Positions 19,530 to 30,199 of a DNA stretch of 64,000 nucleotides are shown one piece after another. The translations under genes and the position numbers were made by a program. The stretch covers positions 23,607,538 through 23,671,537 of the forward strand of contig CM075760.1 of the NCBI GenBank assembly GCA_037974335.1. The letters are read 5' to 3'. Every line of letters starts with the position of its first letter. Within the stretch, counting starts at the first letter, position 1. The notes beneath the pieces are model-generated. The model ran no database searches and was not told the origin of the DNA. It saw only the letters and a list, made by a program, of their open reading frames with translations. The DNA comes from Prionace glauca. Lineage: Eukaryota; Chordata; Chondrichthyes; Carcharhiniformes; Carcharhinidae.

Positions 19530-20812
19530 TTGAATACAACAAACAAGATTGGAATCGTAAATCTCCTCCAGTTCGCTCACCGCCACAACAGGTCCACAGC
19601 AGACACCATCTCCCTGGCCCTGTACTCAATGCTGCTGCAACACCTCGATAACAAATACACCGATGTCAGGCTACTATTTATTGAATGCAGCTCAGCCTTG
19701 TTCCGATGGAACTCATCTCCAAACTCCATGGCATGGGCTCAGCTCCTCCCTCTATAACCGGATCCTGAACTTCCTAACCCACAGCACAAATCAGGAAGGA
19801 CAGACAACAGCACCTCCTCCACCATCATCCTCAACAGCGGTGTCCCACAAGGTTGTGTACTCACCCACCACCGCCCCCTCCCCCCATACAATCCTGATAT
19901 ACCGATGACGATGTGGTCAAATTTCCCTCCAATTCGATTTTCAGTTTTGCTGACGACACCACCGTATTGAGTCTTATCTCAAACAATGACGAGACAGAAT
20001 ACAGGAATGAGATAGAGAATCTGGTGGAATTGGTGCGGCGACAATAATCTCTCCCTCAATGTCAACAAAACGAATTAAATTGTCATCGACTTTAGGAAGC
20101 TTGAGGAGAAATTGCCCCTGTCTACATCAACCTGGACGAAGAAGGAAGGGTCTAGAGCTTCAAGTTTTTAGGTGACCAGATCACCAACAACCTGTTCTGA
20201 TCCCCCCCCCCCCCCCCCGATGCTGACACTATAGTTAAGGAAGCCCACTAACGCCCAGAAACGCCTCTACTTTCTTAGAAGTCGAAGGATGTTTGGCATG
20301 TCAGCTACAACTCTCACCAACCTTCACAAAACATCATGGAAAGCATCCTCTCTGGTTGTATCACAGCTTGGTGTGGCTCCTGCTCTGCCAAGGAACGTAA
20401 GAAAGTACAAAAAGTCGTGAATGTAGCACAGTCCATCATGCAAACCAGCCTTGCATTCCTTGGCTCTGTCTACATTGCTTCGGCAAAGCAGCCAGAATAA
20501 TTGAGGATCCCACGCACCCCGGATATTCTCTCTTCCACTTTCTACCGTCAGGAAAATTACAAATGTTTGAGTTCATGTACCCACCGATTCAAGAACAGCT
20601 TCTTCCCTGCTGCCATCAGGCTTTTAAATGGAACTACCTCGCACAAAGTTGATCTTTCTCGATACCTCAGCTATGAAAGTTCCACCACATTCTGCTCTCG
20701 CTCCTGTCACTCTCCATGTACTTACGCTTTCTCTGTATAGCGCGCAACAACAATACTTTTCAGTTTATGTTAATACATTTGACAATAAGAAAGCAAATCA
20801 AATCAAATCTCT
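19530..20812 (+). mobile_element. L2-like LINE, decayed reverse transcriptase and 3' end
   Basis: Plus frames show RSTADTISLALYSMLLQHLD, KYTDVRLLFIECSSALF (compare (Y)VRMLFIDFSSAF in L2-type RTs), SFADDTTVLSL-like sequence near 19945 and KNSFFPAAIRLLN near 20600. The end reads ACAATACTTTTCAGTTTATG, TTGACAATAAGAAAGCAAAT, an L2/SINE-type tail also seen at 63.12 kb. It contains an 18-nt C-run near 20202. Many frame breaks, so old. Confidence 0.75.
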
Positions 20813-20879
20813 CCGAGGTGCTGCTTCACTGGATGAGATATTAAACCACCATCTCGATGGCGCTCTCTGATTCAAAGTT

Positions 20880-22000
20880 AAAATATCCCACAGCCACATT
20901 TTCAAGAATGAAAAATGATCATTCTCCCCCATGTTTCTGGGCCAATATGTATAACTCACTTATCACAATTTAAACACGTGTGCGTTTTATATCTTTATCT
21001 CAAAGCAGTCTAGCTCTGCACAAAATTGGTGTTGGGCAGGAGATTTATTGGAATGGTATTTTTGATCATGAACCTCTCCAACTAATGGTCAGTTCACACA
21101 GGGTAAAACCAATAGCAATTCCCCCTCACTCTGGGCCACTGGTGGAGGAGATGCCACAAATATCCCCAAAATAAACCATTTAAAACATATTTTTACCGAG
21201 TGTGGGCTTCGATGTCGAATCAAGCATTTATTGCACTTTGCTAGTTTCCTTTGCCATAGCGGTGGTAGTGTTGGAAAGGCACTATTCCAGTCAGGGTGAT
21301 AGGCAGAAAATGTAACTGTGAGTTGAAACTGGAATGTCACTGTCTCGTGACGAAAATAATACAATATCACCATCTGCTGGCGGCTTTCATTTACTGCAGG
21401 CGCCGGCCTTTGCGAGTCACAGAGAGGTTCAGTCACTCGATAGCTGGACCTGGGAGCCAGTTGCTGAAGTGTGAATATTGAATATCGTTGTCAGGGATGA
21501 AAGTTTGCAGCAGGAGGTCGGGTGGTCATTTGCCCTTTTGTTATCATCCACTCTATGCGAACATTGTTTGCCATTGCCCATGGGAGTTATTGCCTGGAGA
21601 TTGCATTTAGGGATTAATGTACACAACTGATGTAGTTATCAGATGTTAATTCCATCCAAACGTATAGTAGATAAACGTTGCTGCACTTTGATGCACTAAG
21701 GTCTTTGGAGCTTAAGTTGTGAATGATACCTGGACGATACAATACTAATACGCAAACAAACTGACAGATTAATATTTTTCAATTTTTTGATTGAAGTTGG
21801 CGTCAGTTTGTGTTGGTCCGTGCAAAATAAATGGTTTGGGAAAAGCATTTTGCCAGCGCGACCAAAGAAGTTACAGGATTCACATCGAAACATCACATCG
21901 ATGTATAATTATGTCATCAGATAATTATTATTATTTTTCCGAGTAACAGACACTTCAGGTTAGATGACTATAAAGAACGAAGACAGGCTTTCCTTGTTCT
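20880..22000. other. Intergenic stretch left of the V palindrome
   Basis: No gene recognised. CACCATCTGCTGGCGGCTTT near 21369 is a weak CTCF-like sequence on minus. The other open frames lack domain character. Confidence 0.35.
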
Positions 22001-22631
22001 GCATCTTGATAGTTCATTCTGTTTATTCGATGTGCACGGCATTAAGAATGAATAAAACGAATTCAAATCAACAGGAAACTGCAGATTGCAACTGTTACTG
22101 CGCCGCATGCAGAGGGAATTGATTTTGCCCTGATTCCCACTAAATTAAGCATTTTGCCTAACCGTTGTAGTTTTAAACTTACCTGTAAAATACAGAAATA
22201 TGTTCGCTACTATTAACATAATTCTTCTTGTGAGGATTTTTTTCATAAGATTCCGAGACAAGTTAGATTTTCTAAACTCCGCATTTTCATGGCACTTCGA
22301 AAAGAGCGTCAGAACGAACAACTGACAGAGACAGAAACAAGAAAAGGGAGGCAGAAACCCTGAAAATGTCAGAAAGACAAAGAGAAGCAATCAGACTAGA
22401 CAATTCTCTCTGAATCCCACTTATTGGTGCCCCACTTCGATCAGCACTCACAAAACAGCCAGATGTACTCCTGAAAAACAACCTCAGTTTCTGAGTCAGT
22501 GAAGCCACATTCTGATCTGGGTTACACTTTATATCAGATTAGAAGAATCAAAAAATCGAGAAGAACCTGAATTTTTCTGTCGAACTCTAAAGAGATTACT
22601 GTGTGTCCCCCTTGTTCCTTACTGCTAATAA

Positions 22632-22781
22632 AGGACTTGCTGTCTGGCGAGACACCCGACGAAGGGGAAAAGCCCCGAAAACCAGTGACGTTTGCTACCA
22701 GATAAAACTGTTGGACTTTAACCTGGTGTTGTGAGACTTCTTATTGTGTTTACCCCTGTCCAACGCCGGCATCTCCACATC
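22632..22781 (+). mobile_element. Retroelement fragment inserted in the left arm only
   Basis: It reads CGAGACACCCGACGAAGG, TTTAACCTGGTGTTGTGAGA and ends CCGGCATCTCCACATC. The homologous right-arm sequence near 39530 runs uninterrupted from CTTGCTGTGTGTTGAG into the next block, so this insertion came after the inverted duplication. Confidence 0.75.
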
Positions 22782-22934
22782 GAGTCTCTGTTCAGTCAAT
22801 GTGTTATCCAGGAATTGTGTTTAATTTCTGGCTTTTGGAATACTCTGCATTTGTGTTATAGGAACCAATATTCCCATTATGAACCAATATTCATTATCCC
22901 AGGCTCCTCCTGAATTAACAATTCAGGAAAGACA

Positions 22935-23166
22935 GAGCACAATACCGGATTATTGTTAGTCAATAACCAACCGTGAACCAACTCTGTTCTGGTACATCCA
23001 GTATACCGGAAAAGATCCGAAATACTCAATGAGGATGCAGAGCGGGAGATTCGTCTGAAGATTTGCCAGACTTTCTGCTATTTGCACAAAGGAAACAAAA
23101 CTGCTCTTTTAAATCAGCCGGGGCTCTTCACTCCGACAGCGCTGTGTATTTCTGTGCCATTGAGTC
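22935..23166 (+). pseudogene. TCR alpha/delta-type V segment V1 (pseudogene)
   Basis: The frame reads TLFWYIQYTGKDPKYSMRMQ in FR2 and SAGALHSDSAVYFCAIE at the end of FR3, the hallmark of a TCR V domain. In-frame stops lie upstream in the FR1/CDR1 region and after SGRFV, and no leader exon was located. An RSS follows at once. Its mirror copy is V9 at 39.2-39.4 kb. Confidence 0.8.
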
Positions 23167-23206
23167 CACACTGCTGCAGAGATCGAGCGGTTCCCGGACA
23201 AAACCT
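23167..23206 (+). other. RSS of V1 (23-type)
   Basis: Heptamer CACACTG (6 of 7 to CACAGTG), 24-bp spacer, nonamer ACAAAACCT (7 of 9 to ACAAAAACC). It directly follows the V1 codons for CAIE. Confidence 0.65.
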
Positions 23207-23218
23207 CACAGTAAGGTA

Positions 23219-23233
23219 CCACCAGAGGGTGCT
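23219..23233 (+). promoter_or_regulatory. CTCF-like motif beside V1
   Basis: CCACCAGAGGGTGCT matches the CTCF core (CCACCAGGGGGCGCT) at 13 of 15 positions. It lies 13 bp past the V1 nonamer. The identical 15-mer is found in the mirror copy at 39125-39139. Confidence 0.55.
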
Positions 23234-24051
23234 CTCGCACCGATAAACAGAAAGAAAAATTCACTCTCCACTGAGAGAGTCGCAGGTGCCTTCCTAAAAT
23301 ATCAGAGCAAAACACAACCTCAACAAGAGATGAGGAACATTTGAGGAATTGTATTGGTTAATTACAAGTCGCAGTTGGACTATCGCTGATCTTCTTAAAT
23401 GTATTTGATCTATTTAGTTTAATAATAGTCATTTGACCCAGTCCCCGTGTCTGTCTAATATTCAGCAACTCAATCCCCATCAAGTTTAGAAGCCTTTTTC
23501 CGGGGACCTGTGGCCTGGGTTTATTTGATCCGAGGAGAGTTTTGCATCTTCAGAGGATGTGTATACTCAATGAAGAGATTTCACAAGGAAGTGACTGAGA
23601 TCTTTAAAATAAACATTCACAATAGAACCCCCCAATGAACAGTGAACTACAGAATTTTTCCGTAATGCTGGAGTGTTTGTGTTACTATGAGCAAGCCAGA
23701 ATTTGCTGCTGCTAATTTACAGAGCAAGGTTTCCTTCCCGGAATCCCATCTGGAAAAGTGCAGCAGTTCCACTGTCGAGGTGGTGAAAGCAGCCTGGCTC
23801 GAGGTGTTTCCTTTTAATGTCAGCCAACTCACCACTGAGTGAACTCACAGACTCAAAGAGGCACGATGACTGAAGTGGCCGAATACTGGAAACACTTGGG
23901 TGAAGGCTGATCCCAGGTTAATGAGGATTCTTGCCTGGCTGACTGTTACATTGTGGCTGCATCTGCCCACGATTCTGTGCAGCAGACACGGTTTCAACCT
24001 ATAGTTCAAGGCAGTTTTTGTACATCAGTCAGACTGATTTCCATGACGATG

Positions 24052-24358
24052 AGACTGAAAGCGCAGTGATACACGGCAGCGTCAGTCAGCTGCAGACTAG
24101 AGACAGTCAAACTGGTGAATTTACTCGATGTCTGATGCTCTCCAGAGAAACGGCTTTTAGCAAAATCTGTTATATCTTCAACAAATGTCGATTTTTTCCT
24201 CAATATAAATAGACGCTGTGCGTCTGAGTGTTGCCGGTACCAGGATGAAACGTAGTTGATCATTGTAATATCATAGGTACAGGTTAAACTCAATGTTTCT
24301 TCTTCCGTCTTTCATCCTGAGGATAGCGACAGAGTGACAGAATCTCCATGACTCAGTT
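24052..24358 (-). pseudogene. TCR alpha/delta-type V segment V2 (pseudogene)
   Basis: The minus frame reads GDSVTLSLSSG, an in-frame TGA, then LSLTCTYDITMINYVSSWYR and LQLTDAAVYHCAFS. Both Cys and the Trp are present. The stop in FR1 disables it. The acceptor is TTTTTCAG or the GAGCAG just before it. The nonamer AGTTTTTGT (24013-24021 on plus) is present at the right spacing, but the heptamer position reads CATCGTC, only 4 of 7. Mirror copy: V8. Confidence 0.8.
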
Positions 24359-25011
24359 CTGAAAAACCTGCTCAAACAGAAATAAATCAGACCGATTGAA
24401 TACTTAAAATTTAATTTTAAATCACGTTTGTAACATTAAAGTAAATATGAAATGTGTTTGGTTCACAATTACTTGTTATGAATATTATCCAAACAGCCCA
24501 AATGTTGAGCATTTCCTTTGCCTGTTCTGTAAAACAGCAATTGGATATTTGAAAACATCCGTTTCAAACTTCACCCTGTATATTTTGCCTCGGGATGCTC
24601 TCACTGCATTTCCCTGTGTCCGCGGTGGTGCTGTGGGGTTAGTAGCTGGTGAGCCGGCAGCCAGTGAATGGATTCACCCTGAGCTGGGTTTAGTCAGTGT
24701 TCTGATAGGGAGAATGGTTTCCTAGTTAGACACGTGGGGCGAGATTTGTAACCGGAAACATGGGGTTACCGATAGGGTTTATTTATTCCGGTTTCAATTC
24801 TCCATCTCTGATTCCAGTAGAATCGACATCCGTGAGCGGATAAAGCTCGAGTCTCAGCTTCTTTCATCAGCTCGACAGAGAGACGCCACAGTTACAACTG
24901 GAGCTGGTTTTTGGATCCTTGTTATTTCGTGTGAATATTATACACATATCCTAATTCTAAACTGAACTCCTTGGACAATTGCTTGAGCAGGAATTTCATA
25001 TGATCTGAAAA

Positions 25012-25344
25012 ATGTTCCGAATTTACAGATTCTCTTTGCTGCTTTTCACTCTGATCTTCACGGGAGTGACTGGAGCAGATGAGGTGATGCAGCTCCCTCG
25101 GTGGGAGGTTGTCAGCGAAGAGGAAACCATATCCATCAACTGCACCACCACCTCTGCGTTTCCCAGCTTGTCTTGGTACAGACAGTCCCCGAATCAGCCA
25201 CCCCAGCATCTGGTGACGGCCAGAAGAGAAACCGATCAAAGCGGGAGGATCACTGCCTCAATCGGGGAAGGCTACAAATTCAGTGCCCTGACTGTGAGAG
25301 ACGCCAGAGTTACAGACACCGCCACCTATCTCTGTGCCGTGAGC
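25012..25344 (+). CDS. TCR alpha/delta-type V segment V3, apparently functional, no leader intron
   Basis: A single 333-nt open exon encodes 111 codons. A hydrophobic signal peptide (MFRIYRFSLLLFTLIFTGVT, cleavage near GADEV) is continuous with an Ig V domain. Landmarks are first Cys in ISINCTTTS, Trp in LSWYRQSPNQPPQHLV, and second Cys in TDTATYLCAVS. The coding sequence stops exactly at a perfect RSS heptamer. By family knowledge this would be joined to a J (or D-J) segment to make the variable domain of a T-cell receptor alpha or delta chain at the T-cell surface. Vertebrate V segments normally split the leader with an intron; here the signal peptide and domain are in one exon, as in its mirror copy V7. 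Alpha versus delta use cannot be decided without the J/C region. Confidence 0.88.
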
Positions 25345-25382
25345 CACAGTGTAACAAACACGGGGGGTCCCATACAAAAACC
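25345..25382 (+). other. RSS of V3
   Basis: Heptamer CACAGTG (perfect), 22-bp spacer, nonamer ACAAAAACC (perfect). The spacer is one base short of 23, tolerated in many RSSs. Confidence 0.9.
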
Positions 25383-25734
25383 TGCATCGACTGTGAGATC
25401 CACTCTGTGTGTCTGCAATGTCGGCAGAGGGAGTGATGGGATTATTTTAAAATAGTCAAAAAAGGAAATGAGCGCAACTGAAAATAAAATATAGAATCTA
25501 ATTATTAAAATTCGGTCAGAAATGAAGAGAGTTGAAAACAGAAATGGTGAAGAGGAAAGAGGGAGCATGTAAACTAAACTGAGTGATTGGAAAACAGGAC
25601 AGAGGAAGTTTCAGTTATTGTCGGAGGAGTGGACAGAAAATGAGGAAGTTGTTGAAATAGAGATCGAGATTGAAAAGTACCGATTGTAATAGACAGAGTA
25701 AAAACCAGGTGTTATCATAAATAAAGATGGGATG

Positions 25735-26010
25735 GCCTCATGATATTATCGCGAAACTATTAATCCAGAAACTCAGTTCGTGTTGGGGAGAGCCGGAATT
25801 CAGAATTTACTGATGACCATGAAACCATTGTCTGAAAACTCATCTGATTCACTCATGTCCTTTCGGGAAGGAAATCTGCCGCCCTTACCTGGTCTGGTCT
25901 ACATGTGATTCCAGAGCCACAGCAATGTGGTTGATTCTCAACTGCTCTCGAAGGGCAAATAAGGATGGGCGATAAATGCTGGCCAGCCAGCGACGGCTAA
26001 GTCCCACTGG
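25735..26010 (+). mobile_element. SINE (elasmobranch tRNA-headed type), copy without clear head
   Basis: It contains the family block TGATGACCATGAAACCATTG, TCCTTTCGGGAAGGAAATCT, GCCCTTACCTGGTCTGG and TACATGTGATTCCAGAGCCA, then GGATGGGCGATAAATGCTGG. The head is degenerate. There is no counterpart in the right arm. Confidence 0.75.
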
Positions 26011-26149
26011 TAACTAATGTTTAGTATTTACGAGATATTTAAACGGCTGAATTTTCTGAAACATATCTCCTAAAACTCGGGCACTGGAAATGCCCCATTG
26101 ATAAATTTGTACTTTGCTCGTTATCCCAACATTGAAAGTTTCAGAACTT

Positions 26150-26163
26150 CCGTCAGGGGGCGC
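26150..26163 (+). promoter_or_regulatory. CTCF-like motif downstream of V3
   Basis: CCGTCAGGGGGCGC matches the strong part of the CTCF core (CAGGGGGCGC) exactly. It lies about 770 bp past the V3 RSS. No matching site was found in the right arm. Confidence 0.45.
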
Positions 26164-26429
26164 ACTGGTTACAAACTCTTCGCTGCTCTGAATTGAAAAT
26201 ATGAAGAAATAACAGCAGCATTGTCAGCTGTCTTTGCTGCTGGCGCTCTGACCCATATTGACTGCCTTCTGTTATTGGGCATGTTATTCTCTCGTCGGGG
26301 TTTGTTGGACCTGCAGGGCAGTGGGAGGGGCAATTTCTGCCCCAAAAGTGGGTGTTTCCGTCTGCAGAGTTACAGACACAGCATGCGTCATATGATACAG
26401 ACTCTCTCTCAACCTGTTCATTCTATTGC

Positions 26430-27590
26430 TTAATATTGGGTATCTCCTTCTCAGGAGAACTCCCACCCCATCCACCCACCACCGTCCAACCCACCCTATC
26501 GCTATAAAATAAATCAAATAATGCAACAATTTATGGACTGAATATGATAAATGCGGGAAACCAAATGTCCGCATCTGGCGGGATTGTTCAGACAGGTGAA
26601 TGAATGCAATTCTGTAACTAACAGACATACAACTCAGTTCATGAAAATGCTGCCTCTGTTTATCCCATAGCAAAACAAAAACTGGAGGAAATGAGCCAGA
26701 AAATAAGAAGTAATTATTATTTTACTGAATCAAAGGAGAGAAAGGACTCGGGTCAGAAGGAGAAGAAGCTGCCACTGACATTAAACATATCAATAATCAA
26801 ATATTTACTCACAACACAGATTTCAGAAAGCAAGGCTACAAGTGTAACGCTGAACACACCATTCTCGCGAGCACAGTTCGCAACACTTGGATCAGTTTAT
26901 TGATTCTTCGTTCGTTTCGTGTTAACCTCAGAGACAGTGTGTGTGAGAGATTGGGAAAGATAGAGTTGGGATGAGAATGTGCAGTGCTGAGCGGAAGACT
27001 CTTTCCTCTTTCAGTGTTAACCTGACAGACAGTGTGTGAGACACTGGAAAACGTGGAGTTGGGATAAGGAAGCACAGTGTTGAGGGGAGTGCCACTTGAC
27101 CAACTGGGGCATTTTCACCCCCATACCGGACAGAGCAGAATCTCTGTTCAGAAGTGGTTGGCAGACTTCTACCCGATCAATTCAAGTTTGGAAAAGGTTA
27201 AGAAGAAACAGAATTAATCCGGCTGGTCTCGCAGGGGGTGAATGGATGGCAGCATTTCAGGCTGACTCTATGAAAGTGGAGGGAGCGATTAGAAGACTTG
27301 TGTTTTGAGCAGACGATGTTAGAAATTGCGATGATCCATGCCAATCTGTAATGGAGACATAATGTAGAAGTAATTTACAAAGATATTTAATACTTGGGCA
27401 GTAAACGGAATGAGAAATATATATATAATTAATATTGAAAGCAAGCTGTTGGTTAGGAATAAGTGGATACCCTTCAGCAGAGACAGTACGTGAGCAATGG
27501 GCCGAATGGCGTCTGTTTGTTCTTTAAGACTCTATAATTCTCAGACGATGAACTGCTCTGTTCATTTAGAAGGATAACAGAGCACAGCCG
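26430..27590. other. Non-coding part of the left arm
   Basis: No gene. 26920-27090 contains two related segments (GTTAACCTCAGAGACAGTGT and GTTAACCTGACAGACAGTGT), a local duplication. 27170-27310 and 27460-27540 match the right arm at 35.1-35.3 and 34.93-35.02 kb. GCAATGGGCCGAATGGCGTC near 27497 is a retroelement tail present in both arms, so it predates the duplication. Confidence 0.5.
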
Positions 27591-27896
27591 TTGTGAAACA
27601 ATGTACTCTGCTGCTGCACACAGGGTGCAGAGAGGGCCGGGGGGTCATTGACGGTTCAAGTGGACAATGGTTTGAGAAACAGCCGATCTCTCAGTGGCAC
27701 CGTGAGCAGCGTCAGAGACCGACATCCCATAATAGTCCAATCGGTGATAATGTGGACCCTCAGTCTCACATTGAAGGGGGGAATGGAAAATTCTCGCCTC
27801 TCCTTTCCCTTCCCACATTTCAGAGTCCAGGCCCCGGCTGCAAGTCCCAGTCTGAAAATCAGACCCGGATTGATCTTCTTGTGCACCTTTATTATC

Positions 27897-28081
27897 ATGA
27901 AGCAACCCCCTCCCACTGCCCCCCTCTCACTGCCCCCCTCCCAACCAAATACCTGTTTCCTCTTGGAGCTCTGACCCTGCTGCTATTGTGTGAGTTGATT
28001 TTTCTAATCAGATCTGTTGTTTTTAACAATTTCTTCACACCATGTAGTTTGTGAGTGATCTTTGTTCATAGCCGGTCAGTG
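27897..28081 (+). pseudogene. TCR V segment V10: leader exon and V-exon start only, cut off by a LINE
   Basis: 27897-27989 mirrors the V6 leader exon: an ATG, then CTTGGAGCTCTGACCCTGCT and a GTGAGT donor. The coding frame is shifted by a C-rich expansion not found in V6. The intron (GTTTTTAACAATTTCTTCAC, then TTGTTCATAG acceptor near 28070) also matches V6. The V exon then begins CCGGTCAGTGT and stops at the LINE at 28082. No FR or CDR sequence remains further right. The 300 bp upstream also match the V6 5' flank, probably promoter. Confidence 0.75.
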
Positions 28082-28310
28082 TCATAGAACATAGAACATT
28101 ACAGCGCAGTACAGGCCCTTCGGCCCTCGATGTTGTGCCGACCAGTGGAACCAATCTAATGACCCTCGAACCTAAACTATTCCAATGTTATCCATATGCC
28201 TATCCACTGACCATTTGAACGCCCTTAAAGTTGGCTAGTCCACAACTGCTGCAGGCAGGGCATTCCACACCCTTACTACCCTCTGAGTGAAGAACTACCC
28301 TCGGAGTAAA
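28082..28310 (-). mobile_element. CR1-like LINE 3' end
   Basis: On plus it opens CATAGAACATAGAACATTAC and CCCTTCGGCCCTCGATGTTG, then CAGGGCATTCCACACCCTTA and CTGAGTGAAGAACTACCCTC. This is the antisense 3' end of a CR1-like element, truncated on the RT side at about 28310. Confidence 0.75.
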
Positions 28311-28399
28311 GAGCGTCAGAGCTCCCAACATGAGCAGACTGGTTCGACCGGGTTGAACCTAGCAGTCGGCGCTCCGTTTTTACAAACGGCACCATATCC

Positions 28400-28512
28400 T
28401 GGTGCAGACAGAATTCCCATTCGCCTGATAAAGGGACAGCGCTCCGAAAGCTAGTGGTTTGTGCTACCAAATAAATCTATTGGACTTTAATTTGGTGTTA
28501 TGAGACTTCAAA
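28400..28512 (+). mobile_element. Fragment of the GGTGTTGTGAGAC retroelement family
   Basis: CCTGATAAAGGGACAGCGCT, AAATAAATCTATTGGACTTT and TTTGGTGTTATGAGACTTC match the tail segment seen at 12.7 and 22.7 kb. Confidence 0.7.
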
Positions 28513-29218
28513 CACTGACAGGGATTACTTTGTTTTGTATCGGTATTGCTATATCAAACAATATCGATATAAAATGTTCTGGTTGCAAGTAACATGATGG
28601 ACTTAAAACACATTTTATTATTTATCACAATGAAACTTGCAGATTAACCAGTTGTTGAATGGGGAGGCAAGATATATTTCCCTGTCTGAAAGAGGATTTC
28701 ATAAACCACAAAGTTACAAAGTGAGGGAACATGAAATGGAAATATCGCAGCCCATTCATTATTCCATTCCCTGTTATGAAGTAAATGTTTCAGCTAAACA
28801 TTCATCCTCTCCCGTATCATAGCTGCTATCCCAATCATGATTGAAAACAAACCATTATGTTGCTGTAACGATGAATGCTGTCATTCTCCATGAGGAAACA
28901 GAGCCATCAAGACTCGGGGGACCGGTCGTTGCCTGAAATGACGGCTGAAGAGGAATGTAATCCTTTGGACTGGGATGACCAAATTCATTTTTATGCTATT
29001 GTCCTTCCGCCAAGAGGCCGAATTGGAAATGAATGAACTGTGAGTTTATTGCTTGAATTGGAGATCAAAGGAGCTTGAAGCCAATTGGATGTTATCTGAT
29101 GATGTTTTCAGTGGTGAACCAATCAACGTGGGCCCGGATATGACTCAACCTCTTCCCAGCTCTTGACTAAAACACTTCAACCCATTAGGGTCAAATCCGC
29201 TTCCAGCTCTCTGCAAAC
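28513..29218. promoter_or_regulatory. 5' flank of V4, probable promoter near the 3' end
   Basis: No gene. A CCAAT box (GAACCAATCAACGTG, near 29116) sits about 100 bp before the V4 ATG. No convincing octamer was found. Function is inferred from position. Confidence 0.35.
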
Positions 29219-30132
29219 ATGTCTCCTGTTACTTTGTATGTATTCATCATAGCGACTGTTCTTTTAACCGGTAGGTTCACAAGTTGCTCACTTCTGTGTT
29301 ATACATCACTACCACATAATATATTCTGTCAGGCGGTTCGCTCAATGCAAGTGGGAGTGGCTGGGTGATCAGGGAATGGATTGATCACAACATCGAAAAA
29401 TTATCAGGATCTCGCTGGTCTCAACGCTGAGCATTGTTGGGATTAGGCACAATTCCCTCTTGGAATGAGAATGAGTTGGGCTCAGATTGAAGCTCCTCTG
29501 ATACCAGTGGATGAGTTTGGCAAACGCCACATTTCAAACAGACAGACCGTGAGCTGTTTCCAGTTATAGGGACTGAAGGCGAGGAACTCATCTCTTTAGA
29601 AAGAACAGAATGTTTATGGTGGAAGTTTTATTTAAACGTTGCAAACACCTCTTTCCATCGGCTGAACTGTGAAATATATGTTTTGTTGTGCTGTGTGATT
29701 TCTTTCTGAGATTATTGTTCAAGAATACGGCAGATTCTGGGGGTGAGGGGTGGGGTTGGGGGGCTCGGGGTGGGCTTGGGGGCAGAGTGAAATCGAATTG
29801 TTTGGTTTAATATTTCTTTGCGTTCTTACAGGACATTGTGGAGGAGATTCTGTTTCACAGACACCGGCTGCAGTCACCGTCACTGAAGGAGATGTTGCTC
29901 AGTTACTCTGTAATTACACAGCTACAAGTGGTAGCATTGCTTATTTATTCTGGTACCGTCAGTATTCCAGCGGGTCCATGGCGTTTCTGCTGAGGAGAGA
30001 CAGATACAACACAGAGGCATCCCCAGGGGACCGTTTTTCAGCGGAGCTCAATGATACAACCCGCACCGTCCCGCTGAAAGTGTCTAAAACAGAGCTGACA
30101 GACTCCGGGGTGTATTACTGCGCACTGAGACC
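29219..30132 (+). CDS. TCR alpha/delta-type V segment V4, apparently functional (two exons)
   Basis: Leader exon 29219-29270 encodes MSPVTLYVFIIATVLLTG and ends at a GTAGGT donor. V exon 29832-30132 starts after the acceptor TTCTTACAG. The splice is in phase and gives ...LLTG/HCGGDSVSQTPAAV. V-domain landmarks are Cys in AQLLCNYTA, Trp in YLFWYRQYSSGS and Cys in DSGVYYCALRP. There is no stop or frame break. The intron is 561 bp. A standard 23-type RSS follows immediately. As for other V segments it is only a gene part, assembled by RAG recombination in developing T cells. It lies in the spacer of the palindrome and has no mirror partner of the same family: V5, across the centre, is a different V. 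Confidence 0.92.
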
Positions 30133-30171
30133 CACAGAGACTCAGAGCTGGGCTGAACCTGTACAAAAACT
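30133..30171 (+). other. RSS of V4
   Basis: Heptamer CACAGAG (6 of 7), 23-bp spacer, nonamer ACAAAAACT (8 of 9). Confidence 0.9.
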
Positions 30172-30199
30172 CTCAGAGCTTCACTCAACATAATAGAAC

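Larger units (their letters stand above)
22000..28081. repeat. Left arm of the ~18-kb TCR-V palindrome
   Basis: Blocks along this arm match, in reverse order and opposite strand, blocks at 34.40-40.2 kb. Examples: GGCACTTCGAAAAGAG near 22290 with the complement near 39870; V1 with V9; 23640-23830 with 37660-37830; V2 with V8; V3 with V7; the segment ending AGTGGAGGGAGCGATTA near 27280 with its complement near 35170; AGACAGTACGTGAGCAATGG near 27480 with its complement near 34960; and leader 27897-27989 with 34500-34560. The arm ends at a LINE at 28082. The outer edge is uncertain by a few hundred bases. Confidence 0.85.

Noticed and set aside
21369-21388. CTCF site on minus near CACCATCTGCTGGCGG
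   Set aside because: Matches only the left half of the core; too weak to list as a site.
27593-28054. Plus ORF of 153 aa over the V10 flank
   Set aside because: It runs through promoter flank, leader exon and intron in one frame; mirrored by non-coding flank of V6, so not a protein.
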